Of a stretch of 64,000 nt of DNA, positions 34,413 to 42,625 are shown piece by piece. Within the stretch, counting starts at the first letter, position 1; each line of letters begins with the position of its first letter. The translations under genes were made by a program, and so were the position numbers. The notes below the pieces were generated by a model. The model had not been told where the DNA came from. It made no database searches and saw nothing but the letters and a program-made list of their open reading frames with translations. The DNA is from Blautia sp. AF19-10LB (GTDB lineage: Bacteria > Bacillota > Clostridia > Lachnospirales > Lachnospiraceae), in contig NZ_QTWS01000018.1 of the NCBI RefSeq assembly GCF_003461245.1, forward strand, positions 18,324 to 82,323, read 5' to 3'.

Positions 34413-35816
34413 TTATTTCCATATTCCTTTGCTTTTCCGGACGTAATAGTAAAGATCGTTTTCCATCGCCATAACTTTTTCGAGTGGAATACTCTTGAAC
34501 ACTTTCATTTTCATCTTGAATTTGATCCATACAGCTGAGTAAATTCCAAGTACGATAAAGCAGCCACCTGTCAGAAGCCAGATCATCAGACGTTCATGTG
34601 GATCACTGGAGATGTTGAGGACCATATATGCGGTTCCGACGATTCCTATTACCGGAAACAGGGCACCGCATGGCACTTTGAAATTTCTCGGTGCATTTGG
34701 AAGACGTTTTCTGAAAACCAGCACATCCACATGTGCAAGTATGTACGAGATCATCCAGAATACAGAACCTGCCAGAATAAGGAAGGAGATCATATCCGCG
34801 GAACTGTCGCTCAAATATCCGAATATAAGGATTGCCGCACTTACAAACACCTGTCCAAACCACGGAACATTATGTTTGTTTGTCTTTGAAAAGATCTTCG
34901 GCATCATATTCATCTTTGCCATTCCCTGACAGATCACAGCAAGTGAGTTAACCGTGGAGTTCTGTGTACTTATTACCGCAAGCGCACCTACCAGCATCAT
35001 CCAGACTTTTCCGACCTCGCCAAGTACCGCATATCCATAAAGAAGATGCGGTGCTGCTGAATCAGCAAGCTCGCCCCAGTCTACATAATTGTGGAAGCCA
35101 AGTACCATGACTGACTGCATGATAAAAATCAGAAACAGACCGATCATCATACCAAGCGGTACATTTCTCTTTGCATTTTTTACTTCTTTTGAGATCGGAA
35201 TTGCATACTCTGCTCCGATAAACAGCCAGAATGCAACTGCTGTCATAGCCGCAATATCTTTAAAATCTGCATTGAGCACATAAGGCTGCTGTACTTTTAC
35301 GCCTGTACCCATTCCGATCATTCCGATAAATCCCATCGCAACCAGGGAACCTACCAGCAGAAATGCAACAATATCCTGGATCTTCGCAAACATATCCACG
35401 CCGCGAAGATTCGCCAGCAGAATGATCACCGTCATAATGAGTGTGTATACAAAACTCGGAATATGACCTCCCACTACATCTGCCAGTGAAAAGGAAAAGA
35501 TTGACGCTTCTACTCCACAGGACATTGTATTACAGATTATGTAGCCGCCAACCATCGATATCAGTGTCGGAAAAGGACCAAGTGCCGCAAGTGTGTACTG
35601 TGCAAGTCCACCTGTCGTGTTTGGCATAAGTGCATTGAGTTCTGACAATGATGCAACCGTAGTCATATTAAGCAGCATGGCAATTGCCATCGCAAGTATA
35701 AACGTTACTCCAAGTGTACCGGCACCATTTCCAAGTGATACCAGACAGCTGGTCGCCACAACAAGTCCGACTGAAATAGAGACTACGTTCCCCAGACCTA
35801 ATTTTTTTTCATTCAT
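34413..35816 (-). CDS. APC-family amino acid / amine permease
   Basis: 467 aa from ATG 35816 (AGAGGAG upstream). About twelve membrane helices. The first has GLGNVVSISVGLVVATSCLVSLG in two adjoining parts, the APC start pattern. A helix 6-7 region carries AMTAVAFWLFIGAEYAIPISKEVKNAKRNVPLG, the APC amphipathic loop. Likely imports the amine or amino acid that the adjacent oxidoreductases oxidise. Last gene of the operon OCD-AraC-PII-permease. The neighbouring PII protein could control it, as GlnK controls AmtB. Confidence 0.92.
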   Translation of the reverse strand: MNEKKLGLGNVVSISVGLVVATSCLVSLGNGAGTLGVTFILAMAIAMLLNMTTVASLSELNALMPNTTGGLAQYTLAALGPFPTLISMVGGYIICNTMSCGVEASIFSFSLADVVGGHIPSFVYTLIMTVIILLANLRGVDMFAKIQDIVAFLLVGSLVAMGFIGMIGMGTGVKVQQPYVLNADFKDIAAMTAVAFWLFIGAEYAIPISKEVKNAKRNVPLGMMIGLFLIFIMQSVMVLGFHNYVDWGELADSAAPHLLYGYAVLGEVGKVWMMLVGALAVISTQNSTVNSLAVICQGMAKMNMMPKIFSKTNKHNVPWFGQVFVSAAILIFGYLSDSSADMISFLILAGSVFWMISYILAHVDVLVFRKRLPNAPRNFKVPCGALFPVIGIVGTAYMVLNISSDPHERLMIWLLTGGCFIVLGIYSAVWIKFKMKMKVFKSIPLEKVMAMENDLYYYVRKSKGIWK

Positions 35817-35834
35817 AAGCAACTCCTCTTGTGT

Positions 35835-36182
35835 TTAAAGAGCTTTGACGCCCTCATCTCCTGTACGGACTCTGATCACATTGTCGATATCATATATGAA
35901 GATCTTGCCATCGCCGATATGCCCTGTGTAGAGTTCCTTTTTGATGATATCAACGATCTTATCTACTTTCTCCGCTTCCACTACGATATTGATCTGCTGT
36001 TTCGGAAGCAGTTCCATCACTTCATTGCGCTCAACCTCGTATTCCGGAGTTCCCATCTCAATTCCACATCCAAGCACCTGCATGACAGTTGCACCTCTTA
36101 CACCAACCTTGCTGAGATTCTGGATCAGATCTGTGAGTTTTGACATTCCGGTGATCACTTCAATCTTTACTATTCCACTCAT
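35835..36182 (-). CDS. PII-family signalling protein
   Basis: 115 aa. PII fold: VKIEVITGMSKLTDLIQNLSKVGVRGATVMQ at the N-terminus (two adjoining parts), then the T-loop TPEYEVERNEVMELLPKQQINIVV, ending GHIGDGKIFIYDIDNVIRVRTGDEG, the ATP-binding C signature. The uridylylated tyrosine of GlnB (EYMVDFLPK) appears as NEVMELLPK here, so Tyr-51 is missing and this type of control is lost. Start ATGA overlaps the AraC stop. Its gene neighbour is an APC permease rather than an ammonium channel, which is unusual. Confidence 0.88.
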   Translation of the reverse strand: MSGIVKIEVITGMSKLTDLIQNLSKVGVRGATVMQVLGCGIEMGTPEYEVERNEVMELLPKQQINIVVEAEKVDKIVDIIKKELYTGHIGDGKIFIYDIDNVIRVRTGDEGVKAL

Positions 36183-36994
36183 ATACGGTTCCTCCCTGTA
36201 ATTTCCTGCAATTTTCTATACTGCTCAATCGTTATACCTGCATAATTCTTAAATCCCTTCATCATATGCGCCTCGTCATAATATCCGCACTCAAGTGCAA
36301 GCTCATCATAACGCATATTTCCGGTTTTTAACTTTTCCAGAAGAATCTGAAATCTTATATACTGTGCAAACTGTTTTGGAGATATACTATGATAATTCTT
36401 GAATACTCTCCTGAGATAACATGCTGAATAATTCGTCTCATCTACAAGCTCATTCATACTCACACAGCCTTTTGCACGGGTGATCCTGCTTACCAGATAC
36501 TCATTGATCTTTTCCTTATCTGAAAGATCAGGTCTTCCATAGACAAGGGTTTCATAAGCCTCTTTGAAGATCCTGCTTCTGTCAACAATGTTGTCGGCAA
36601 GTGCGATCTTTTCCGTAAGGTTTTCCCCAAAGATATTACCATCAATTTCCACATCGTTATTTACAAGCATGTCCATCGTCAGGTCCTTCGGAAGAATTCC
36701 CTGTCCCGGCTGAAATCTGACGCCGAAACACAGATCCGCATCTCCCAAGTTCCAGTCTTTTACACTAAATACCGTTCCACTTATATAGGTCGTAACCTTG
36801 TCACTTCCTATATTGAAAAGCAGATCAATACTTCCATCCGGGACTGCTTTCAGCTCATGTGTTTTTCCCTGTCCAAGTGAAAATTCATAAAAATGAGAAA
36901 TTCCAAGCTGTGGACAGTTCAGCTTCTTGAGTTCATCGACTCCTAATTCTATGTATAACTGACGTGGATTAATGATCGTAGTATCTCTTCTCAT
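36179..36994 (-). CDS. AraC-family regulator
   Basis: 271 aa. The N-terminal part (about residues 20-140) resembles the DUF6597-type sensor of AraC proteins (GSIDLLFNIGSDKVTTYISG, FGVRFQPGQG). Two HTH units follow at about 170-265 (MNELVDETNYSACYLRRVFKNYHSISPKQFAQY in two adjoining parts; YDEAHMMKGFKNYAGI). AAGGAG before the ATG. In the operon with OCD and PII, so probably controls the amine-oxidation regulon; the 19-bp boxes at 38350 and 41906 are candidate sites. No evidence shows which ligand. Confidence 0.9.
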   Translation of the reverse strand: MRRDTTIINPRQLYIELGVDELKKLNCPQLGISHFYEFSLGQGKTHELKAVPDGSIDLLFNIGSDKVTTYISGTVFSVKDWNLGDADLCFGVRFQPGQGILPKDLTMDMLVNNDVEIDGNIFGENLTEKIALADNIVDRSRIFKEAYETLVYGRPDLSDKEKINEYLVSRITRAKGCVSMNELVDETNYSACYLRRVFKNYHSISPKQFAQYIRFQILLEKLKTGNMRYDELALECGYYDEAHMMKGFKNYAGITIEQYRKLQEITGRNRI

Positions 36995-37025
36995 AGTTAA
37001 TCTCCTTTTTTAAAGAGAGTTATAA

Positions 37026-38159
37026 CTAGTGAAGTTCAGGTTCGTCCCACAGATGAAGTTTTACGCCTATTCCAAGTTCCAGTGCTCTCTTGTAGACAGT
37101 TTCACCCCAGGCAATGTCTTCTACAGGCATGCCTCCAACGGAATAGATGATCCTCTGTTTGTCATTTTCTCTTCCTGCAAGCTTTCCAGTTATAACATCC
37201 GCAACATCTATTATTTCATCTCTGGTGATTTTTTTATCATGCAGAAGATCCATGAACTTACATCCTACGATCTGTACCGGGTCATAGCTTGGATATGGAT
37301 ACTCTTCAGCCCATGCTTCGTACAGTTTATAGTTATCTACAACCAGCTTCGTATTTTTATCAAGGTAAAAACTCTCATCAAATCTGGCTGCTGACGGCAT
37401 ACACACAAGAGCACCTTCCTTGATCCATTTTTCATCAATATACGGGAATAAGATCTCTTTATCTCCAACACAGGTAGTTGTGCTGATGATATCGCTGTCC
37501 CTGATGGCTTCTTCCATTGTCTCACAGACTGTGATCGTTTTGATCTGTGGAAACTCTTTCTTCACATATTCAACAAAGGAATCAATGGATCTTTGACCAC
37601 GGCCTTTGATCTTTACAGTGTCGATCTTCGGGCAGACACTTATGAATGCTGCCAGTGATGTTTTTCCCATGACGCCCGGTCCTACGATCGTTACAACTTT
37701 GGAATCTTTTCTTGCAAGATATTTAGCTCCGACTCCTGGAATCGCACCTGTTCTGTATGCACTCAGAAGGTTCGCCGACATCAGTGCAAGCGGTTCTCCT
37801 GTATCTTTGTCGTTGAGCATCATCATAAGGATGGAACGTGGAAGACCTTTTTTCTTGTTTTCGGTGTTTGAACCATACCATTTCATACCTGCCATCTGGA
37901 AATTGCCTCCCAGATATGCCGGCATTGCCATGAAACGTCTGTCTTCACCATTTTTCGGCATTCCTTCGAATTCCGGATTGTCCGGGAAAGTAACCATACA
38001 TCCGTGTGAGTTGTGGTTTTCACCACCCATTACGTAGTCACCTTTTTTGAGTGTGACCATCATGTCTTCCATGACTTCCACACATTTTCCCATGTCCTTG
38101 ACACCGGCTTTGATCATATCCGGCTCACTTAAATATAAAAAATCAATCTTTGCACTCAT
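37026..38159 (-). CDS. Ornithine cyclodeaminase/mu-crystallin family protein (tyramine oxidase subunit B-like)
   Basis: 377 aa. Rossmann NAD(P) core with VVTIVGPGVMGKTSLAAFISV, residues about 155-175; the N-terminal MKWYGSNTENKKKGLPRSILMMML and substrate part SANLLSAYRTGAIPGVGAKYLA. Family proteins reduce or deaminate imines and amino acids. The long form with EDIAWGETVYKRALELGIG matches proteins annotated as tyramine oxidase subunit B, from memory. Start ATG with GGAGGAG. It begins the second operon, downstream of the 19-bp box and a terminator-like hairpin. Probably acts with the dehydrogenase subunits of the first operon. Confidence 0.82.
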   Translation of the reverse strand: MSAKIDFLYLSEPDMIKAGVKDMGKCVEVMEDMMVTLKKGDYVMGGENHNSHGCMVTFPDNPEFEGMPKNGEDRRFMAMPAYLGGNFQMAGMKWYGSNTENKKKGLPRSILMMMLNDKDTGEPLALMSANLLSAYRTGAIPGVGAKYLARKDSKVVTIVGPGVMGKTSLAAFISVCPKIDTVKIKGRGQRSIDSFVEYVKKEFPQIKTITVCETMEEAIRDSDIISTTTCVGDKEILFPYIDEKWIKEGALVCMPSAARFDESFYLDKNTKLVVDNYKLYEAWAEEYPYPSYDPVQIVGCKFMDLLHDKKITRDEIIDVADVITGKLAGRENDKQRIIYSVGGMPVEDIAWGETVYKRALELGIGVKLHLWDEPELH

Positions 38160-38213
38160 TTTTTCTCCTCCATTCTATGTCTACATATGCATGTCGGAGA
38201 ATCATCACCAATG

Positions 38214-38246
38214 AAAAAAGGCGCCAACAGATTCACTGTTGACGCC
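38214..38246 (-). terminator. Leader hairpin/attenuator upstream of the OCD-family gene
   Basis: Minus strand GGCGTCAACAG-N5-CTGTTGGCGCC then TTTTTT. It lies 55 nt before the ATG at 38159 and after a promoter-like TGTTACTAT, so it sits in the leader RNA. The 5' flank reads GACAAGGGCGTCAAC, nearly the same as at 41825-41857 (GACAAAGGCGTCAAC). It could also be the terminator of the preceding operon. Confidence 0.65.
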
Positions 38247-38349
38247 CTTGTCACGCACATATAGTAACATATTTTATTTTCGTAGTCCATATTACTAAAA
38301 AAGTTTCTCAATTATTTTTTTATGATTGTATACCTTAATCCTGTTGATT

Positions 38350-38368
38350 GTATTGTAAAAAACGATAC
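38350..38368 (-). promoter_or_regulatory. 19-bp box A (operator candidate) of the OCD operon
   Basis: GTATTGTAAAAAACGATAC on the plus strand, an imperfect inverted repeat (GTAT[T/C]GT-N5-AC[G/A]ATAC). The identical 19-mer occurs at 41906-41924 ahead of the other operon. Confidence 0.65.
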
Positions 38369-38375
38369 AGCATCT

Positions 38376-39536
38376 TTATCTGCAAGGCTTAAATCTGTCA
38401 TAGCGAAGTGCGCTGATATCTACGACTGTTTTTTCGCCTCTTACCATCTGGCTTAACATGAGTCCGACTGCAGGTGCAGTTCCGAATCCATGTCCTGTAA
38501 ATCCACATGCAAGAATCAGTCCAGGTGCCTCCTCTACAGGGCTCAAAAATGGTACTCCATCGAAAGCTTCATCCAGCCATCCGCACCAGCTTCTTACGAT
38601 CTTGGCATCACGCAGTGCCGGAATGTAACCCTGGATCGCTCGACAGCTTGCTGAAAGTGTCATTGAGTTTGTGATCATTCTGGATGGGTCTGCGATATTT
38701 GTAGACGGGTCTACCATCTCGTCGACTGTCTCCCAGCCTGAGTCTGAACCAAACACAAAGGATCCATGTTTTGTCTGATGTCCGTAAAAATCTGCCGACG
38801 CGCATCCAAACATTACATCGATCATATGTGGCTGCATTTCTGTTACAAGACATTCGTCGATCAGTCGTGTCATTGGAACATCGACTCCGACTGTTCTTGC
38901 GATCGCCCTGCTTTCATATCCCGCAACAAGGATGATCGTCTCACCTTCAAATACAGTTCCATCGTTCAGGATTACTTTTCTTACTTTTCCTTTTATCTTC
39001 TGCAGGCTTTTTACCGGTGCTTCTGTGTAGAATTTTACGCCCAGTTCAAGTGCTCTTTTATAGTATCCGAGAGTGGTTGTAAGCGGGTTTGCATGTCCGT
39101 CTGTCGGACACCAGCTTGCACCGATCACATCGTCAGAAAGATATGGGCAGATTTCTTTTACTTCTTTCTGATCGACCATTCTTACATCAAGACCTACAGA
39201 TTTTGCGGAGTTTGCAAGAGCTTCCAGTTTTTTCATATGCTCCGGAGTTTTTCCCATTCTGAGATTTCCTTTCTGGGTATACTCTGTATCTACTCCGAGT
39301 TCTTCTGACAATGTCGGCCACAGATTCTGGATTCCATACATCGCATATGGAAGTTCTCTTACATCTCTTCCTGACTGACGGACACCACCGCCATTTCTTG
39401 ATGAACCGCCATGTCCGATACTGTTTGTTGCCTCTAATACAATGACTGACTTTATGCCGCTTTTTGCAAGGTAATATGCTGCTGCACATCCATTTACTCC
39501 ACCACCGATAATTACAACATCTGCTACATTACTCAT
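38376..39536 (-). CDS. FAD-dependent DAO-type oxidoreductase (amino acid/amine dehydrogenase beta-type subunit)
   Basis: 386 aa from ATG 39536, chosen over ATG 39539 for spacing to GGAGG. N-terminal FAD motif VVIIGGGVNGCAAAYYLAKSG, then GGSSRNGGGVRQSGR as in sarcosine oxidase beta. The end has ILACGFTGHGFGTAPAVGLMLSQM. Such subunits take the amine, passing electrons to partner flavin/iron-sulfur subunits. It overlaps the BFD-type gene by a few bases. In an anaerobe it must act as a dehydrogenase, not an oxidase. Glycine, sarcosine and proline types share this fold. Confidence 0.92.
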   Translation of the reverse strand: MSNVADVVIIGGGVNGCAAAYYLAKSGIKSVIVLEATNSIGHGGSSRNGGGVRQSGRDVRELPYAMYGIQNLWPTLSEELGVDTEYTQKGNLRMGKTPEHMKKLEALANSAKSVGLDVRMVDQKEVKEICPYLSDDVIGASWCPTDGHANPLTTTLGYYKRALELGVKFYTEAPVKSLQKIKGKVRKVILNDGTVFEGETIILVAGYESRAIARTVGVDVPMTRLIDECLVTEMQPHMIDVMFGCASADFYGHQTKHGSFVFGSDSGWETVDEMVDPSTNIADPSRMITNSMTLSASCRAIQGYIPALRDAKIVRSWCGWLDEAFDGVPFLSPVEEAPGLILACGFTGHGFGTAPAVGLMLSQMVRGEKTVVDISALRYDRFKPCR

Positions 39537-39861
39537 CATCGTCACCTCCGTCTTCTGCAAGTATGCACATCTCGATTGGTCTCATTGGAGCCCGCGAACT
39601 TGCCGGAACGACTTCCGCCGGAGATACTTTTAACTCACTTGCAATGATTCCTTTTACTAATTTTCCGCAGGTCTGTCCCTGACATAATCCCATTCCGGAA
39701 CGGAGATATCTGCGCATCTCTTCCAATGTAAAAATACCTTCGTGTACTGCTTTTCGGATCTGTCCTTTTGTGACTTCTTCGCATCTGCAGACCAGGAGGT
39801 TATCATCCGGTCCTTCCACAAAAGGTCCTATTTCTTTTAATTTTGCCTGAATATCAACCAT
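39529..39861 (-). CDS. BFD-type 2Fe-2S protein
   Basis: 110 aa. LLVCRCEEVTKGQIRKAVHEG then GMGLCQGQTCGKLV: four cysteines (CxC and CxxxxC) as in bacterioferritin-associated ferredoxin and the C-terminal [2Fe-2S] part of HcnB/proline dehydrogenase alpha. Here it stands as a separate gene, where relatives are fused. AGGAGG before the ATG; the ATGATGAG start of the next gene lies inside its last codons. Electron transfer within the complex. Confidence 0.9.
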   Translation of the reverse strand: MVDIQAKLKEIGPFVEGPDDNLLVCRCEEVTKGQIRKAVHEGIFTLEEMRRYLRSGMGLCQGQTCGKLVKGIIASELKVSPAEVVPASSRAPMRPIEMCILAEDGGDDDE

Positions 39862-39872
39862 GATCTAACCTC

Positions 39873-41453
39873 CTAAGCTTCTTTTTTATAGAATCTTGCT
39901 TTCATTACCATATCATTTGGAACTTTGATCGTAAGCAGATACGTATGATCAAATGCTGGTGCTGTTCTTATTTTTGTTACCTCTGCCTCGCATACATATT
40001 TTCCATTTCTTCCAAGTGCCACGCCTTTGTCTCCGACTTCCGGAAGTGGAAGGAATTCATATGGCATTGTGACTTCTCCATATCCTTCTTCTACATCTTC
40101 TTCCACAAGGAAAATAGACTGACCGGAGCAGGAAGCTACGCACATTCCACAGCCGATGCATTTTTTGTCCGGATCGATTGCCGGAAGAGATGTGATATTT
40201 TTTCCGATCCTGATGCAGCCTTTTTTGCAGGCATCCTGACATGGGTTGCATGGAATATTCTGCGTACACTCGATGACCGGATGAATCCCTTTCTGATGTG
40301 TCACGCCTGGAAATCTCTCGATCTCATCATCTGCCACATATCCTTTGTTCAGAAGGTTCATGGAAACGTCGATGCCTTCCTCTGTTTTTTCAACGAGTTT
40401 TCCTCTGTTCTTTGGTGCAAACATTCCCTGACGCAGAGTATCAAGCTGACCTTCCAGTTCATCAATCCTTGCATCTCTTTCTTCCTCTGTCATGTATCCA
40501 AGATAACATGCAATGGATGCGCCAGACATTCTTCCCTCGATCATAGCGGAACTTGCTTCTTCAATTCCTGAAACATCACCTGCCGCATAGATTCCCGGAA
40601 CACTTGTAGCTCCGTATTTGTCGCATACCGGAACGTGTCCGCCTTTTGTATCATTCATCCTGACCTCAGCCTGTTTCAGAAGCTGTGACATTGGTGATAA
40701 ACCAACTGCCAGACAAACTGTATCCACGTCGAAATGTTTTTCTGTTCCAGGAATGATCTTCCAGTCCGGACCAACCTGTCCGATCACAACGCCTGTTACG
40801 TAGTCATCTCCCTCAACTCTTATGATCGTATGGGAAAGATAGAATGGAACTCCGCATCTTGCTACTTTTGCGGCATGAACGCCATATCCACCGACTCTCG
40901 GTGCGGCATCCGCAAGTGCAACGACTTCGCATCCTGCCTGCATGAGCTGATAACTTACAACAAGTCCGACGTTTCCTGAACCAAGCATCAGAATTCTGTT
41001 TCCTGGTTTGATATGGTGAAGGTTCATCATTGTCTGTGCGGCTCCGGCTCCGATGACACCAGGTTTTGTCCAGCCTTCGAAGTTTACCATGTTTTCGCTT
41101 GCGCCTGTTGCAACAAGGACTGCATCGCCTTTGTAATGTTTTACTTTATCTCCGACTTTGACGGTTACTTCTTTCTCCGGATATAAACCAACTACTGTCG
41201 CATTTAAGACTACTTCTACTCCGTATTCCTCAGCCTCAGCAAGAAGTTCCTGTCCGATCTTGAATCCTCTTACTTTTGCTTTATGTTCTTTTGAACCGAA
41301 GAACTTGTGGATCTGTTTAAAAAGCTGTCCGCCCGGTTTTGCGTTTTCATCAAATACAATTGGTTTTAAACCTTTTTTGGCAGCTTCGATCGCTGCAGAT
41401 AAACCAGCCGGACCAGCACCAATTACTATCATGTCGTATCGTTCTATCTTCAT
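39873..41453 (-). CDS. FAD/NAD(P)-dependent oxidoreductase with 4Fe-4S domain
   Basis: 526 aa. FAD motif MIVIGAGPAGLSAAIEAAKKG, GGQLFKQIHKFFGS. A second nucleotide motif is RILMLGSGNVGLVVSYQLMQAG and the late GIYAAGDVSGIEEASSAMIEG is the FAD C-motif. A ferredoxin insert of two cysteine sets follows (CTQNIPCNPCQDACKKGC at about 396-414, KCIGCGMCVASCSG near 434-447). The alpha subunits of HCN synthase and proline dehydrogenase lack this second half in part. Likely passes electrons to NAD+ or ferredoxin. GGGAG before the ATG. Confidence 0.92.
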   Translation of the reverse strand: MKIERYDMIVIGAGPAGLSAAIEAAKKGLKPIVFDENAKPGGQLFKQIHKFFGSKEHKAKVRGFKIGQELLAEAEEYGVEVVLNATVVGLYPEKEVTVKVGDKVKHYKGDAVLVATGASENMVNFEGWTKPGVIGAGAAQTMMNLHHIKPGNRILMLGSGNVGLVVSYQLMQAGCEVVALADAAPRVGGYGVHAAKVARCGVPFYLSHTIIRVEGDDYVTGVVIGQVGPDWKIIPGTEKHFDVDTVCLAVGLSPMSQLLKQAEVRMNDTKGGHVPVCDKYGATSVPGIYAAGDVSGIEEASSAMIEGRMSGASIACYLGYMTEEERDARIDELEGQLDTLRQGMFAPKNRGKLVEKTEEGIDVSMNLLNKGYVADDEIERFPGVTHQKGIHPVIECTQNIPCNPCQDACKKGCIRIGKNITSLPAIDPDKKCIGCGMCVASCSGQSIFLVEEDVEEGYGEVTMPYEFLPLPEVGDKGVALGRNGKYVCEAEVTKIRTAPAFDHTYLLTIKVPNDMVMKARFYKKEA

Positions 41454-41480
41454 AATTCCAATCTCCCATCCGTTTATTTT

Positions 41481-41798
41481 TTACTCCTGCGGTGTTGCTG
41501 AAACTCCATACTGTGTCTGCACAACCATTCCTGCTTCAAGCGGCGTGATACATGTTCTGATGTTTGGCTTGCCATCTACGATCATTACACAGTCTGTACA
41601 TCTTCCTATCGCACAGAACACACCTCGCGGTTCATGTGTCTTCGCCGTATATCGATGCGCCATAACCCCCGCCGCCTTCAACGCTGTAGCGATCGGCTCT
41701 CCCTCATATCCTTCCAGTAATTTTCCATCATAGCTGAATGTAACTTTTTTCCTCTTCGGTGTCTCTCCAAGTATTGGGTGATTTTCAATTCTATCCAT
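41481..41798 (-). CDS. HcnA-like 2Fe-2S protein
   Basis: 105 aa. VTFSYDGKLLEGYEGEPIATAL, then a CAIGRCTDCVMIVDGKPNIRTC iron-sulfur motif (shown in under twenty each), as in HcnA and the N-terminal domain of sarcosine oxidase alpha. AGGAGG lies eight bases before the ATG. First gene of the dehydrogenase operon; downstream of the leader hairpin at 41825. The split into small subunits parallels the four-subunit amino-acid dehydrogenases. Confidence 0.92.
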   Translation of the reverse strand: MDRIENHPILGETPKRKKVTFSYDGKLLEGYEGEPIATALKAAGVMAHRYTAKTHEPRGVFCAIGRCTDCVMIVDGKPNIRTCITPLEAGMVVQTQYGVSATPQE

Positions 41799-41824
41799 AG
41801 TCTCATCCTCCTATAAATAAAGAA

Positions 41825-41851
41825 GGCGTCAACGATCTTATCGTTGACGCC
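41825..41851 (-). terminator. Leader hairpin/attenuator upstream of the HcnA-like gene
   Basis: GGCGTCAACGAT-N3-ATCGTTGACGCC, 12-bp stem. On the minus strand it is followed by TTCTTTATTTATAGGAGG, so the hairpin ends directly before the ribosome site. Its 5' flank GACAAAGGCGTCAAC matches the leader of the OCD gene. There is no gene on this strand directly upstream that it could terminate. Confidence 0.65.
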
Positions 41852-41905
41852 TTTGTCTGTCTCAGTTCATTTACTGATTAGACTTTATCATTTAGTTGGG
41901 GATTC

Positions 41906-41924
41906 GTATTGTAAAAAACGATAC
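41906..41924 (-). promoter_or_regulatory. 19-bp box B (operator candidate) of the dehydrogenase operon
   Basis: Same 19-mer as at 38350-38368: GTATTGTAAAAAACGATAC. It lies 108 nt upstream of the start codon and about 50 nt before the leader hairpin, near the presumed -35 or upstream region. Confidence 0.65.
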
Positions 41925-41994
41925 ATGTGGGATAGGGGTGATTTCTAGGTTTCCGGATGAGCAACATAATCTTTCATTTCCTCCATTAACAATG

Positions 41995-42380
41995 TCTGCA
42001 TTATCTTGTACATATCACCTATGAGGTGGGGAATTGAAACATCTTTTAGAGATTTAAAATATACTATAGGATTACTTCATTTTCATTCGAAAAAGGTGGA
42101 CTATATACTCCAAGAAATTTTCGCAAGGCTAATAATGTATAACTTTTCTGAATTGATTACCTCGCACGTAGTCATAGAAAAGGGTTCCAGAAAATATGAA
42201 TATAAAGTCAACTTTTCTGTTGCTGTACATATATGCCGTGATTTCCTGTTAAGTATAAATAACCCACCTGATGTTGAACTGCTCATTGCCAGATATGTAC
42301 TACCCATTCGCCCCGGGCACTCAAGGCCACGAGAAATGAAAGTCAAACAAGCAATAAGCTTCATGTATAGAATAGCATAA
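41995..42380 (+). pseudogene. IS4-family transposase remnant (C-terminal part)
   Basis: About 125 codons with MRWGIETSFRDLKYTIGLLHFH, then IFARLIMYNFSEL: the glutamate region and C-terminal end of IS4/DDE transposases (normally 400 aa or more). The N-terminal two-thirds are missing and no start or ribosome site exists. The segment before 42000 does not continue the reading frame. Terminal inverted repeats were not found. Old insertion relic upstream of the dehydrogenase operon. Confidence 0.8.
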
Positions 42381-42486
42381 AATATCAAAAAATGTATCAA
42401 TTTTTGACAAGGGTATTGCTCTTGTCTATTTGTCGTACATTTTTTTGATTTATGTATGGAATTTAATCTGTGACAAGAAAATGAAA

Positions 42487-42523
42487 AGAGAAGTTAGTAT
42501 CGAAAAAAGATACCAACTTCTCT
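42487..42523 (-). terminator. Terminator downstream of lysS
   Basis: AGAGAAGTT/AACTTCTCT and GTATC/GATAC arms, then TTTT on the minus strand. A second hairpin, GAGGGGC/GCCCCTC (42582-42609), stands directly after the lysS stop. Between them and the transposase relic nothing else was recognised. Confidence 0.75.
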
Positions 42524-42625
42524 CATAATCAGCCTTAACTTAATGCCATTGAGCATTTGCCATGGGCTTTGTCTAGAATCTGAGGGGCTGGAATTCAATC
42601 CTGCCCCTCTATATATTCTTTTATC

